Shown here: positions 1-5,421 of the stretch, one piece after another
How positions within the stretch are numbered: position 1 is the stretch's first letter
Layout: each line of letters starts with the position of its first letter
Assembly: GCA_019246455.1 (NCBI GenBank)
Contig: JAFAQJ010000092.1
Location: 1 to 7,047, forward strand
Direction of reading: 5' to 3'
Length of the DNA stretch: 7,047 bases
From: Pseudolabrys sp.
GTDB taxonomy: Bacteria; Pseudomonadota; Alphaproteobacteria; Rhizobiales; Xanthobacteraceae
Translations under genes and position numbers: made by a program
Notes under the pieces: model-generated
What the model was told of the DNA's origin: nothing
The model's input: the letters and a program-made list of their open reading frames with translations, nothing else
Database searches by the model: none

Positions 1-1464
1 CTCGATCAAAACCCCTTCGGTTACCTCGAGGACGAGGCGAGAAGGCTCGACGCCGCTTTCGCCCAGCGCGTTCCGCACCACATCGATGACGGCGCGATCA
101 CGCGCCTGCACCGGTGAGAGGTTCACGGAGATATAGAGATCAGGCCAACGCTTGGCTTCGCTTAAGGCCCGGCGCAGCACGAAAGCGCCAAGTGTGTCCA
201 TCAATCCCATCTGCTCGGCGATCGGCACGAAGATCGAAGGACCGATCGTTCCGCGCTCGGGGTGATTCCAGCGCAGCAAGGCCTCGACACCGACAACACG
301 AGCGCCATCAGAGGTGACAATGGGTTGATAATGCAATTCGAGCGCTTCGGCAGCAATCGCGCGCGGCAGTTCGCGGCGCACGAAATGCTGATCTTTTGAC
401 ACGACGTCGAGCGAATGCTCGAAGGCCGTGACAATGCCCGGCCCTTTGTCGCCGGCAGCGCGCAAGGCAAGCCGCGCGCGGCGCAGCAGCTCTTCGCTCG
501 AAGTTGCGTCGCGCGGCGCCTGCGCATATCCGGCAACGGCCGCGATGCGCAGATCAGTGCCGGCGGCAGGGAAATCGGCAATCGACCCGATCATCGATCG
601 TAACAAGGCACGCGCGTCGATTTCCGCGGCGCAGATCAAAGCGAATTCGGCAGCACTCATGCGTCCAAGGACTGCACCCGGCGGCAAATGGGTTTGGGTC
701 GCGAGCAGGGCTTCCGCGACGTAAGCGTCGCGATGAATGGGTCCGATCTCCTCATCAATGTCATTGAGGCCCGTCAGCTCGATCAGCGCCAGAATCAGCG
801 GCTTGCCGCCGAGGCGTTCGGCCATGGCCTCTTTGAGGAGCGCCAAGATCTTGCGGCGGTTCGGCAGGCCCGTCAGCGCGTCTTCTTCGGCGGCGCGGCG
901 CGTCTCCTCGGCGCTCTCGGCCAGAACGAGGCGTGCGCGGCGCAATTGCAACAGCGAGACGCAAGCGAAGACAACAAGACCCAATGCTGCAAATGCTAGA
1001 AACGGCATCAACCGTGTCATCGTCTCCATCATCGGCCCATCGGGCCGCCAGGTCAGGAAACCGGCGATGCGGCCTTGGGAGTCGAGTACCGGTTGCATCT
1101 CCCGTTGGCCCGCTGTCGGCTCAGCCTCGAACTTGAGGTCCTTTAGGCCGGTGCTTTGCTCGATCACGTGCACAAATCGCGGATCGACTTGCGAACCGTC
1201 GCCGAACAATGCGCGAAATTCAGCGAGTGCGCCACGCAGCGCCTCGCGGCGCTCGATGGCATAGCGCTGGTCGCTTTCCCGCGCGAGACTAAAGCCGAGA
1301 CCGGCGCACAGCACGGTCGCGCCGATACCGAGCGCGGCAAGAACGACAACGAGTCGCGTCGACGAAAGACGGCGCCGGGCGTATGCGCTTGTGGGGCTGT
1401 TGGATACGACGACCCTGTCACCGGGCAATGGGCCCGCTGCGCGCTGTGTTGGGCCGCCCGTCAC
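1..1464 (-). CDS. Membrane-anchored GGDEF-EAL protein, degenerate GGDEF (partial, C-terminus beyond window)
   Basis: Probable inner-membrane c-di-GMP signalling protein; 488 codons are visible and the frame is still open at base 1. I chose the GTG at 1464 because an in-frame TAG lies just upstream (about 1482) and no other start falls between. Order: short cytoplasmic N-terminus; TM1 about residues 37-58; an unrecognised sensor region of about 90 residues (59-148), presumably periplasmic; TM2 about 149-171; a short helix; GGDEF domain from about 190 (DALTGLPNRR); EAL domain from about 355. The GGDEF signature reads RMSAAEF (SAAEF at residues 270-274), and the I-site RxxD is also absent, so cyclase activity is unlikely. 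The EAL part retains YQPIV, EALLRW (E394), VNLSP (N448) and EVTE (E480/E483), as in active phosphodiesterases. The DDFGTGYSS loop lies outside the window. The inferred role is c-di-GMP hydrolysis controlled by an unknown signal. It is transcribed divergently from the deacetylase genes. Confidence 0.93.
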   Translation of the reverse strand, partial: MTGGPTQRAAGPLPGDRVVVSNSPTSAYARRRLSSTRLVVVLAALGIGATVLCAGLGFSLARESDQRYAIERREALRGALAEFRALFGDGSQVDPRFVHVIEQSTGLKDLKFEAEPTAGQREMQPVLDSQGRIAGFLTWRPDGPMMETMTRLMPFLAFAALGLVVFACVSLLQLRRARLVLAESAEETRRAAEEDALTGLPNRRKILALLKEAMAERLGGKPLILALIELTGLNDIDEEIGPIHRDAYVAEALLATQTHLPPGAVLGRMSAAEFALICAAEIDARALLRSMIGSIADFPAAGTDLRIAAVAGYAQAPRDATSSEELLRRARLALRAAGDKGPGIVTAFEHSLDVVSKDQHFVRRELPRAIAAEALELHYQPIVTSDGARVVGVEALLRWNHPERGTIGPSIFVPIAEQMGLMDTLGAFVLRRALSEAKRWPDLYISVNLSPVQARDRAVIDVVRNALGESGVEPSRLVLEVTEGVLIE

Positions 1465-1612
1465 GTGAAACCCCGTACTCTAACGATACCTGTCACGGCG
1501 ACCGTAAGGTCATAGGGTTAATGGTGGCTCATTAAACACGGTGAACGAAACGTTACGCCCGCCCTTGCCGGTCCGGTGAAGCTGCGGTGAAGTGCGGCAA
1601 ATCGAGCGCATT
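1465..1612. promoter_or_regulatory. Divergent intergenic region between the GGDEF-EAL gene and the first deacetylase
   Basis: This 148-base gap must hold the promoters of both divergent genes. I see no convincing -35/-10 pair on either strand. It contains three copies of CGGTGAA in the plus orientation (1539-1545, 1574-1580, 1585-1591). The last two form an 8-base direct repeat, CGGTGAAG, with an 11-base period, and the first lies 35 bases upstream. Two TTAA tetramers (1518-1521, 1532-1535) have the wrong spacing for a CtrA box. The role as a regulatory region is inferred from gene orientation only. Confidence 0.4.
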
Positions 1613-2383
1613 ATGATTCGTGTTCTTCTTGTCTGCCTGGTGGCAGCGATCCCATTCGCCGCGCGTGCGCAGCAGTGCGCGGGAAATCCTGACGCATTGG
1701 GCACCTCGCGGATTCTCGAGGCCGATGTGAGAACGACCCCGCGAGTCGGCCGCAAGCATTTCGCAGCGACCCTGCCCCTGCGCCGCAAGGAAGTTGTGCT
1801 CACCTTCGACGACGGTCCGTTGCCCGAGACGACGCCGCGCGTGCTCGAAGCGCTCAAGCATGAATGCGTCCGAGCGACGTTCTTTCTGGTCGGACGCAAC
1901 GCCGAGGCCAATCCCGGGCTAGCGCGGCGCATCCTGGCCGAAGGACATACGGTCGGCCACCACACCTATTCGCACCAGATTCTCAACCGCGTGCCGATCG
2001 CGATCGCCGAGGGCGAGATCAACCGCGGCATCGAGGAAGACGACTATGCGGTCTACGGGCAGCGGCGCGATACCCCAGCCACGCCGTTCTTCCGTTTTCC
2101 GGGCTTCGCCTCGACGCCCTATCTCCTCGACATGCTCAACCGGCGCGGCATTGTCGTGTTCGGCGCCGACGTGTGGGCAAGTGACTGGAATGAGATGGAC
2201 CCGCCAACCGAACTCCGGCTGGTCATGGGCCGCATCGAGGCGAATGGCGGCGGCATCGTGCTGTTTCATGACACACGGGCCCAAACGGTGAAGGCGCTAC
2301 CGGCATTCCTGCGCGAACTCAAACGGCGCGGCTATCAGATCGTCCACGTCGTGCCGGCCGGCAGTCGGGGCATCCTGCGCTGA
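1613..2383 (+). CDS. Secreted polysaccharide deacetylase (NodB/CE4 family), paralogue 1
   Basis: A predicted exported carbohydrate esterase 4 enzyme of 256 residues that would remove N- or O-acetyl groups from a cell-envelope or extracellular polysaccharide; the substrate is unknown. ATG 1613 gives a clean signal peptide (MIRVLLVCLV then AAIPFAARA, cleavage after about residue 19). A GTG at 1592 would add seven residues before it and cannot be excluded, because the ribosome site is weak for both. NodB motifs in order: TFDDGP 64-69 (catalytic base and metal Asp), HTYSH 117-121 (metal His pair), RFPGF 161-165 (shortened motif 3), DVWASDW 186-192 (motif 4) and LFHD 217-220 (motif 5, catalytic His). 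All metal and catalytic residues are present. The mature protein has just two cysteines, C22 and C85. A paralogue follows 92 bases downstream on the same strand, so the two may be co-transcribed. Confidence 0.92.
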   Translation: MIRVLLVCLVAAIPFAARAQQCAGNPDALGTSRILEADVRTTPRVGRKHFAATLPLRRKEVVLTFDDGPLPETTPRVLEALKHECVRATFFLVGRNAEANPGLARRILAEGHTVGHHTYSHQILNRVPIAIAEGEINRGIEEDDYAVYGQRRDTPATPFFRFPGFASTPYLLDMLNRRGIVVFGADVWASDWNEMDPPTELRLVMGRIEANGGGIVLFHDTRAQTVKALPAFLRELKRRGYQIVHVVPAGSRGILR

Positions 2384-2427
2384 AACGCCGTGGTTAATGC
2401 CGCGCGTTAAGGCTGAGAGGTTAATTT

Positions 2428-2463
2428 GCACCGCCAGGTTCTGCCCCCGCTAATTTGCGGTGC
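2428..2463 (+). repeat. Inverted repeat abutting the ribosome site of deacetylase 2
   Basis: GCACCGC (2428-2434) and its exact reverse complement GCGGTGC (2457-2463) flank a 22-base loop. Each arm is preceded by the same bases, giving a TAATTTGC direct repeat at 2422-2429 and 2451-2458. The right arm ends directly before the GGAG ribosome site of the second deacetylase. In RNA it could form a 7-bp stem next to the start region. Function is speculative. The rest of the 92-base gap (2384-2475) shows no terminator with a T-run. Confidence 0.35.
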
Positions 2464-2467
2464 GGAG
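2464..2467 (+). promoter_or_regulatory. Ribosome binding site of deacetylase 2
   Basis: GGAG lies 8 bases before ATG 2476. This supports the ATG over the in-frame TTG at 2455, which would put seven extra residues (MRCGVCS) before the signal peptide. Confidence 0.6.
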
Positions 2468-2475
2468 TGTGCTCG

Positions 2476-3381
2476 ATGCGCGGTGTCGTCTTTTTCACGT
2501 TCTGGCTTGGCGTGTGGAGCGCGGCCTCTCCTGCGCTCGCTGCGCCGTGCCATGGCAATCCGCAAGCGCTCGGTACGAGCCGCACCATCGCGATCACGCC
2601 GGCTGAGTATCCCAAGGTCGGCACCGTCCATTACAACTCATCGCTGCAGTTGCCGCTCGCCGACCACGAGGTCGTGCTGACATTCGACGACGGCCCGCTC
2701 GCCCCTTACACCGAGCAGATTCTCGATGCACTGGCGAAAGAGTGTGTCAAAGCCACTTTTTTCATGGTCGGACGGCAGGCGAGCGCGGCGCCCGATCTGA
2801 CGCGCCGCGTCTACAACGCGGGTCACGTGATCGGCACGCACAGCCAGAACCACCCATTGACGTTCGATCAGATGTCAATCGAGGCGGCGCAACGCGAGAT
2901 CGACGATGGCATCGTCTCGGTCGCCGGTGCGCTCGGCGATAAGCGCGCGGCCGCGCCGTTCTTCCGCATCCCCGGTTTCCTGCGTATTTCCGCGGTCGAA
3001 GATTATCTGGCGTCGCAAGCGATCACGGTCTGGAGCACTGATGTCGACGCCGATGATTGGTACAAGACGGCCTCGCCGCAAGACATCGTCACCAAGGCGA
3101 TGACGCGGATCACACAAAAGAGCCGTGGCATCATTCTGTTGCACGACGTGCAGCCAGCCACCGCCCAGGCGTTGCCGCTACTGCTGACCGAATTGAAAAC
3201 TCACGGTTTCAAGGTCGTGCAGGTTGCACCGGCGGGCAAACGCGTCGCGCTGCGCGACATGCGAACCGCGCCGGACAAGATGGCGTGGCCGCGATTGTTC
3301 CGCGAGCGGCCGGAATCGCGCCGACCATCCGAGCGACGCGGCGCCCGCTGGACCTACGGCTATCCGCCGGACTGGCGCTGA
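2476..3381 (+). CDS. Secreted polysaccharide deacetylase (NodB/CE4 family), paralogue 2
   Basis: A 301-residue exported CE4 deacetylase with unknown substrate. ATG 2476 follows GGAG at 8 bases and opens a signal peptide (MRGVVFFTFWLGVWSAASPA, cleavage near residue 23). NodB motifs: TFDDGP 69-74, HSQNH 122-126 (the textbook HSxxH metal site), RIPGF 164-168, DVDADDW 189-195, LLHD 221-224. It therefore looks catalytically complete, and its motif 4 is closer to consensus than that of paralogue 1. It shares GNPxALGTSR near the mature N-terminus, and the ECVxATFF segment, with the upstream gene. Its only two cysteines (C25, C90) match those of the paralogue. Unlike paralogue 1, it carries a tail of about 45 residues (257-301) that is rich in Arg and Pro and ends in an aromatic stretch (WTYGYPPDW); this tail may bind anionic polymer, but that is inference. 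The stop is 20 bases from the 3' end of the opposing tRNA gene. Confidence 0.92.
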   Translation: MRGVVFFTFWLGVWSAASPALAAPCHGNPQALGTSRTIAITPAEYPKVGTVHYNSSLQLPLADHEVVLTFDDGPLAPYTEQILDALAKECVKATFFMVGRQASAAPDLTRRVYNAGHVIGTHSQNHPLTFDQMSIEAAQREIDDGIVSVAGALGDKRAAAPFFRIPGFLRISAVEDYLASQAITVWSTDVDADDWYKTASPQDIVTKAMTRITQKSRGIILLHDVQPATAQALPLLLTELKTHGFKVVQVAPAGKRVALRDMRTAPDKMAWPRLFRERPESRRPSERRGARWTYGYPPDWR

Positions 3382-3401
3382 CGTCCGTATTCGTCAAGGA
3401 A

Positions 3402-3486
3402 TGGTGCGGTCAAGAGGACTCGAACCTCCACGGGTTGCCCCGCTAGCACCTCAAGCTAGTGCGTCTACCAATTCCGCCATGACCGC
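3402..3486 (-). tRNA. tRNA-Leu (anticodon GAG)
   Basis: The reverse strand folds as a complete class II tRNA. The acceptor stem is GCGGTCA/TGACCGC (7 bp), followed by discriminator A and an encoded CCA (3402-3404). The D-arm contains GGCGGAATTGGTAGACGC. The anticodon stem CTAGC/GCTAG encloses loop TTGAGGT with anticodon GAG at 3450-3452. A long variable arm (around CGGGGCAACCCG) is typical of leucine tRNA. The T-arm is GGAGG-TTCGAGT-CCTCT, with one G-U pair. It reads CUC and CUU codons. No integrase or phage gene is next to it, so it does not appear to be an occupied integration site here. Confidence 0.97.
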
Positions 3487-3529
3487 ATGGGGAGATGCCA
3501 AAAGCGTCGCTTAGCCTGTGACGGCGCTC

Positions 3530-3558
3530 CCTGTAACAAATAGGGCTATCAGCCACAA
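3530..3558 (-). promoter_or_regulatory. Possible promoter for tRNA-Leu
   Basis: On the minus strand, TTGTGG (3558-3553) and TACAGG (3535-3530) are separated by 17 bases and resemble a weak sigma-70 -35/-10 pair. They lie about 44 bases before the tRNA 5' end, which would leave a short 5' leader for RNase P to remove. Both hexamers are imperfect, so this is tentative. Confidence 0.3.
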
Positions 3559-3560
3559 GT

Positions 3561-3610
3561 GCGCCAGGAGGCGCGTTGCCCGCTGTTTCCGGCCTTTTTC
3601 CGCGGGAAAA
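3561..3610. repeat. Two short hairpins between tRNA-Leu and the SpoA-domain gene
   Basis: GCGCC-AGGA-GGCGC (3561-3574) is a 5-bp GC stem with a 4-base loop. TTTTCC-GCG-GGAAAA (3596-3610) is a 6-bp stem with a 3-base loop, lying 12 bases past the stop of the minus-strand SpoA-domain gene. Either could contribute to 3' end formation of that transcript, but neither is followed by a proper T-run, so I do not call a terminator. Confidence 0.3.
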
Positions 3611-3621
3611 CTGAGGCGGCC

Positions 3622-3864
3622 CTAGCGCGCGTCCGCCGGGCGCGGCAACAGTTCGCCGACCTCGACCGCGATGCGGCTGCCGTTGACCACGACCGTGCCC
3701 TTGGCCACCGGCATGCTGTTGGCCAGGATCTTTACGGCGTCGTCTTCCGACGCCTCGAGCTCGATGATGGCGCCGCGGCCGAGCCGCAGCACCTGATGCA
3801 CCGGCATGACAGTCGTCCCGAGCACGACCGTAATGTCGACGGAAACCTTGTCGATTGTCGCCAC
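3622..3864 (-). CDS. Small stand-alone SpoA-domain protein (FliM/FliN family)
   Basis: An 80-residue protein consisting of almost nothing but one SpoA domain, the C-terminal fold of FliN, FliM and type III secretion YscQ/SctQ proteins. Family marks are visible: [20 protein letters not shown] (9-28), then LGRGAIIEL (28-36), then the segment [17 protein letters not shown] (44-60) followed by IAVEVGELL. The start is GTG 3864, with a strong GGGGGAG ribosome site 5 bases before it. A longer reading from 3999 would run antisense through the lipB start and its extra residues have no family character. Typical FliN has an additional N-terminal region of some 30-60 residues, which is missing here. No other flagellar or secretion gene is in the window, so it is an orphan. 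It may be a motor-switch (C-ring) accessory subunit or a diverged copy; the role is inferred from the fold only. It is divergent from lipB. Confidence 0.82.
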   Translation of the reverse strand: MATIDKVSVDITVVLGTTVMPVHQVLRLGRGAIIELEASEDDAVKILANSMPVAKGTVVVNGSRIAVEVGELLPRPADAR

Positions 3865-3869
3865 GTATT

Positions 3870-3876
3870 CTCCCCC
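3870..3876 (-). promoter_or_regulatory. Ribosome binding site of the SpoA-domain gene
   Basis: GGGGGAG on the minus strand, with a 5-base spacer to GTG 3864, is the strongest Shine-Dalgarno-like sequence I noticed ahead of a gene in this window. It fixes the GTG as the start. Confidence 0.65.
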
Positions 3877-3879
3877 GGC

Positions 3880-3902
3880 CCGCCAACTGCGGGCAGTGGC
3901 GG
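3880..3902. repeat. Imperfect palindrome between divergent SpoA-domain gene and lipB
   Basis: CCGCCAACTGC and GCAGTGGCGG pair over 10 bases with one bulged A, around a very short centre, within the 64-base gap (3865-3928). It sits three bases from the ribosome site of the minus-strand gene and 26 bases before the lipB start codon. It could be an operator dyad or an RNA hairpin in either leader; the sequence alone does not decide. Confidence 0.4.
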
Positions 3903-3928
3903 ACAGGTCAACATGGTATGGTGAACCG

Positions 3929-4702
3929 ATGGTTAACGCGCGCGACGATCTGGTTTTGGCCCTGCCGCATGCGGCTTTCGCGGGCGTCGAATGGCGCATT
4001 AGCGACGGTCTTGTCGACTATGACGAGGCTGTTACGGAGATGGATTCGCGCGCCAGCGCGATTGCGCGTGGCGAAGCACCCGAACTGGTTTGGCTACTCG
4101 AACATCCGCCGCTCTACACTGCCGGCACCAGCGCGCAGGCCAGCGAGGTGCTCGATGCGCGCTTTCCCGTTTATCAGACCGGACGCGGCGGGCAGACGAC
4201 CTATCACGGTCCTGGCCAGCGCATCGCCTATGTAATGCTCGATCTCAAGCGGCGCGGCCCGGATGTGCGGCGCTATGTGGCGACGCTCGAGGAATGGATC
4301 ATCCGCAGCCTCGCCGCTTTTAACATTCGCGGCGAGCGCCGCGACGACCGCATTGGCGTCTGGGTCAAGCGGCCGGATAAAGGTGAAGGCCGCGAAGACA
4401 AGATCGCGGCACTCGGCATCCGTGTGAAGCAATGGGTCACGCTGCACGGCATCGCGCTTAACGTCGAGCCGGACCTGGCGCATTTCGCCGGGATCGTGCC
4501 GTGCGGCATCAAAGAGCAGCGCTACGGCGTCACCAGTCTCGCCGACCTTGGATTGACGGCAACGATGGCTGAGCTCGATCTAGCGCTGCGGCAGAAGTTT
4601 GAGATGCTGTTCGGCAAGACAACGGATTATGCGGTCGGCAACACCGCAAAGGCCGATGAGTTCGCCGTGCCAAGTTCGTCGGCCGTCGCCTCGCGCTCAT
4701 AG
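3929..4702 (+). CDS. lipB: Octanoyl-[acyl-carrier-protein]:protein N-octanoyltransferase LipB
   Basis: LipB transfers octanoyl from ACP to lysines of lipoyl domains (pyruvate and 2-oxoglutarate dehydrogenases, glycine cleavage H protein). This is the first step of endogenous lipoate synthesis, completed by LipA, and takes place in the cytoplasm. It has 257 residues from ATG 3929; upstream in-frame codons to 3806 lack family character. The signature [12 protein letters not shown] is at 86-97. The catalytic lysine is in KIAALGIRV (K158) and the acyl-thioester cysteine is in IVPCGI (C192); HGIALNV (173-179) also matches. A charged insert at about 147-157 precedes the catalytic Lys, longer than in E. 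coli LipB. The last 25 or so residues (233-257) are Ala/Ser-rich, lie outside the fold, and are encoded opposite the acylphosphatase C-terminus. No strong ribosome site is visible. lipA is not in the window. Confidence 0.96.
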   Translation: MVNARDDLVLALPHAAFAGVEWRISDGLVDYDEAVTEMDSRASAIARGEAPELVWLLEHPPLYTAGTSAQASEVLDARFPVYQTGRGGQTTYHGPGQRIAYVMLDLKRRGPDVRRYVATLEEWIIRSLAAFNIRGERRDDRIGVWVKRPDKGEGREDKIAALGIRVKQWVTLHGIALNVEPDLAHFAGIVPCGIKEQRYGVTSLADLGLTATMAELDLALRQKFEMLFGKTTDYAVGNTAKADEFAVPSSSAVASRS

Positions 4703-4929
4703 AGCGCGTCTACCCGCGAGCCAGGCGGACCTTTGCGGCAGACTTCGATCGCTTCGCGCACTGCGGCGGCGGGCCCGGCAAGCACCGCTTCGACGCTGCC
4801 ATCGCGGCGATTGCGCACCCAGCCGATCAGCCTTTGACGATAAGCTGCGTCTTCGACAAAGGCGCGAAAGCCGACGCCCTGCACGTGGCCTTGCACGACG
4901 ATGTGGCGAATGATCCTCGTTTCGCTCAT
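4627..4929 (-). CDS. acyP: Acylphosphatase
   Basis: A small cytoplasmic enzyme (100 residues) that hydrolyses acyl phosphates (carboxyl-phosphate anhydrides) to carboxylate and phosphate. The signature [11 protein letters not shown] is at residues 12-22, with phosphate-binding R22. The catalytic asparagine N40 lies in [20 protein letters not shown] (68-74) and the terminal FAVLPTA also match the family, and the length is typical, so the C-terminus is genuine although it overlaps lipB by 76 bases on the other strand. Its ATG overlaps the TGA of the upstream cyclotransferase (ATGA, 4929-4926), which indicates translational coupling in an operon with pccA. No terminator is visible downstream before lipB. 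Confidence 0.95.
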   Translation of the reverse strand: MSETRIIRHIVVQGHVQGVGFRAFVEDAAYRQRLIGWVRNRRDGSVEAVLAGPAAAVREAIEVCRKGPPGSRVDALYEREATADELGTANSSAFAVLPTA

Positions 4930-5417
4930 CCGCCGACTGCCGTAACGCTGTCGAGTTTTTCGATGAGCCGCGAGCCGGTCCAGCGCGATTTCGACCAGCG
5001 CTCAATCGAGCGAACATAGTCCTCCGGAAAATTCCAGTTGCGGGCGCAGGCCGCAATCATCTCGACGTAGCCGGGCTTCGGGATGCCCGGTGTCTGGCGG
5101 CGCAGGATGTAGGTCATGGCGCTGACCCGCCGCGCGCCAAATTCAGTTTTTTGCCGCACCGGCACCATGCGGACATCGTAGAGACCCTTATCGAGCAACT
5201 CGTAGGCGTGCAGCGCGGCGCGGTCGCGCGGCGTGATGCGCCACACCACGCCATGGACATACGCGCCAGGCGAGCGCACCACCGAGCCCCAGCCGTCAAT
5301 ACCAACGATGAAGCGATGGTTGTCGAGTACGGCGACACCGACCGGCACGGCACCGGGGCAGCGGCGTTGCATCCCGGCACGACTAAGATTGGAGCCGTAA
5401 GCGAAATAGAGCGTCAT
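4926..5417 (-). CDS. Gamma-glutamylcyclotransferase family protein
   Basis: A 163-residue protein of the GGCT/AIG2-like fold. Family members release 5-oxoproline from gamma-glutamyl amino acids or related gamma-glutamyl amines, presumably in the cytoplasm. The N-terminal YFAYGSNLS (4-12) is the substrate-loop signature. The catalytic glutamate is most likely E73 in ALHAYELLDKGLYD. Gly/Tyr-rich segments around 50-60 (GAYVHGVVWRI) match the barrel core. A C-terminal tail of about 40 residues with several Trp (NWNFPEDYVRSIERW) extends beyond the core. The start ATG lies 4 bases after the pccA stop, and its own stop overlaps the acylphosphatase start, so it is the middle gene of a three-gene unit. 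No separate ribosome site is obvious, so coupling to pccA translation is likely. The exact gamma-glutamyl substrate cannot be told from sequence. Confidence 0.9.
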   Translation of the reverse strand: MTLYFAYGSNLSRAGMQRRCPGAVPVGVAVLDNHRFIVGIDGWGSVVRSPGAYVHGVVWRITPRDRAALHAYELLDKGLYDVRMVPVRQKTEFGARRVSAMTYILRRQTPGIPKPGYVEMIAACARNWNFPEDYVRSIERWSKSRWTGSRLIEKLDSVTAVGG

Positions 5418-5421
5418 AACA

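Noticed and set aside
201..581. Minus-strand open frame of 126 codons
   Set aside because: It is a shadow frame of the GGDEF-EAL gene on the same strand. The real frame shows EAL motifs throughout this interval.
1518..1535. TTAA pairs (also at 2394-2424) as CtrA binding boxes
   Set aside because: The CtrA consensus needs TTAA-N7-TTAA. The gaps here are 10 at 1518-1535, and 9 and 10 at 2394-2424, so the match fails.
3402..3486. tRNA-Leu as the attachment site of an integrated element
   Set aside because: No integrase, no repeat of the tRNA 3' end and no atypical genes are nearby; the neighbours look like core genes.
3561..3610. Rho-independent terminator for the SpoA-domain gene
   Set aside because: Two hairpins exist, but neither has the required T-run on the minus strand, so only inverted repeats are reported.
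3806..3928. Longer lipB starting at 3806
   Set aside because: The extra 41 residues lack LipB character and would run antisense over the 5' end of the well-supported SpoA-domain gene. ATG 3929 gives a family-like N-terminus.
3865..3999. 125-residue version of the SpoA-domain protein starting at 3999
   Set aside because: The extra residues are basic and unstructured and overlap the lipB start. GTG 3864 has a strong ribosome site at ideal spacing.
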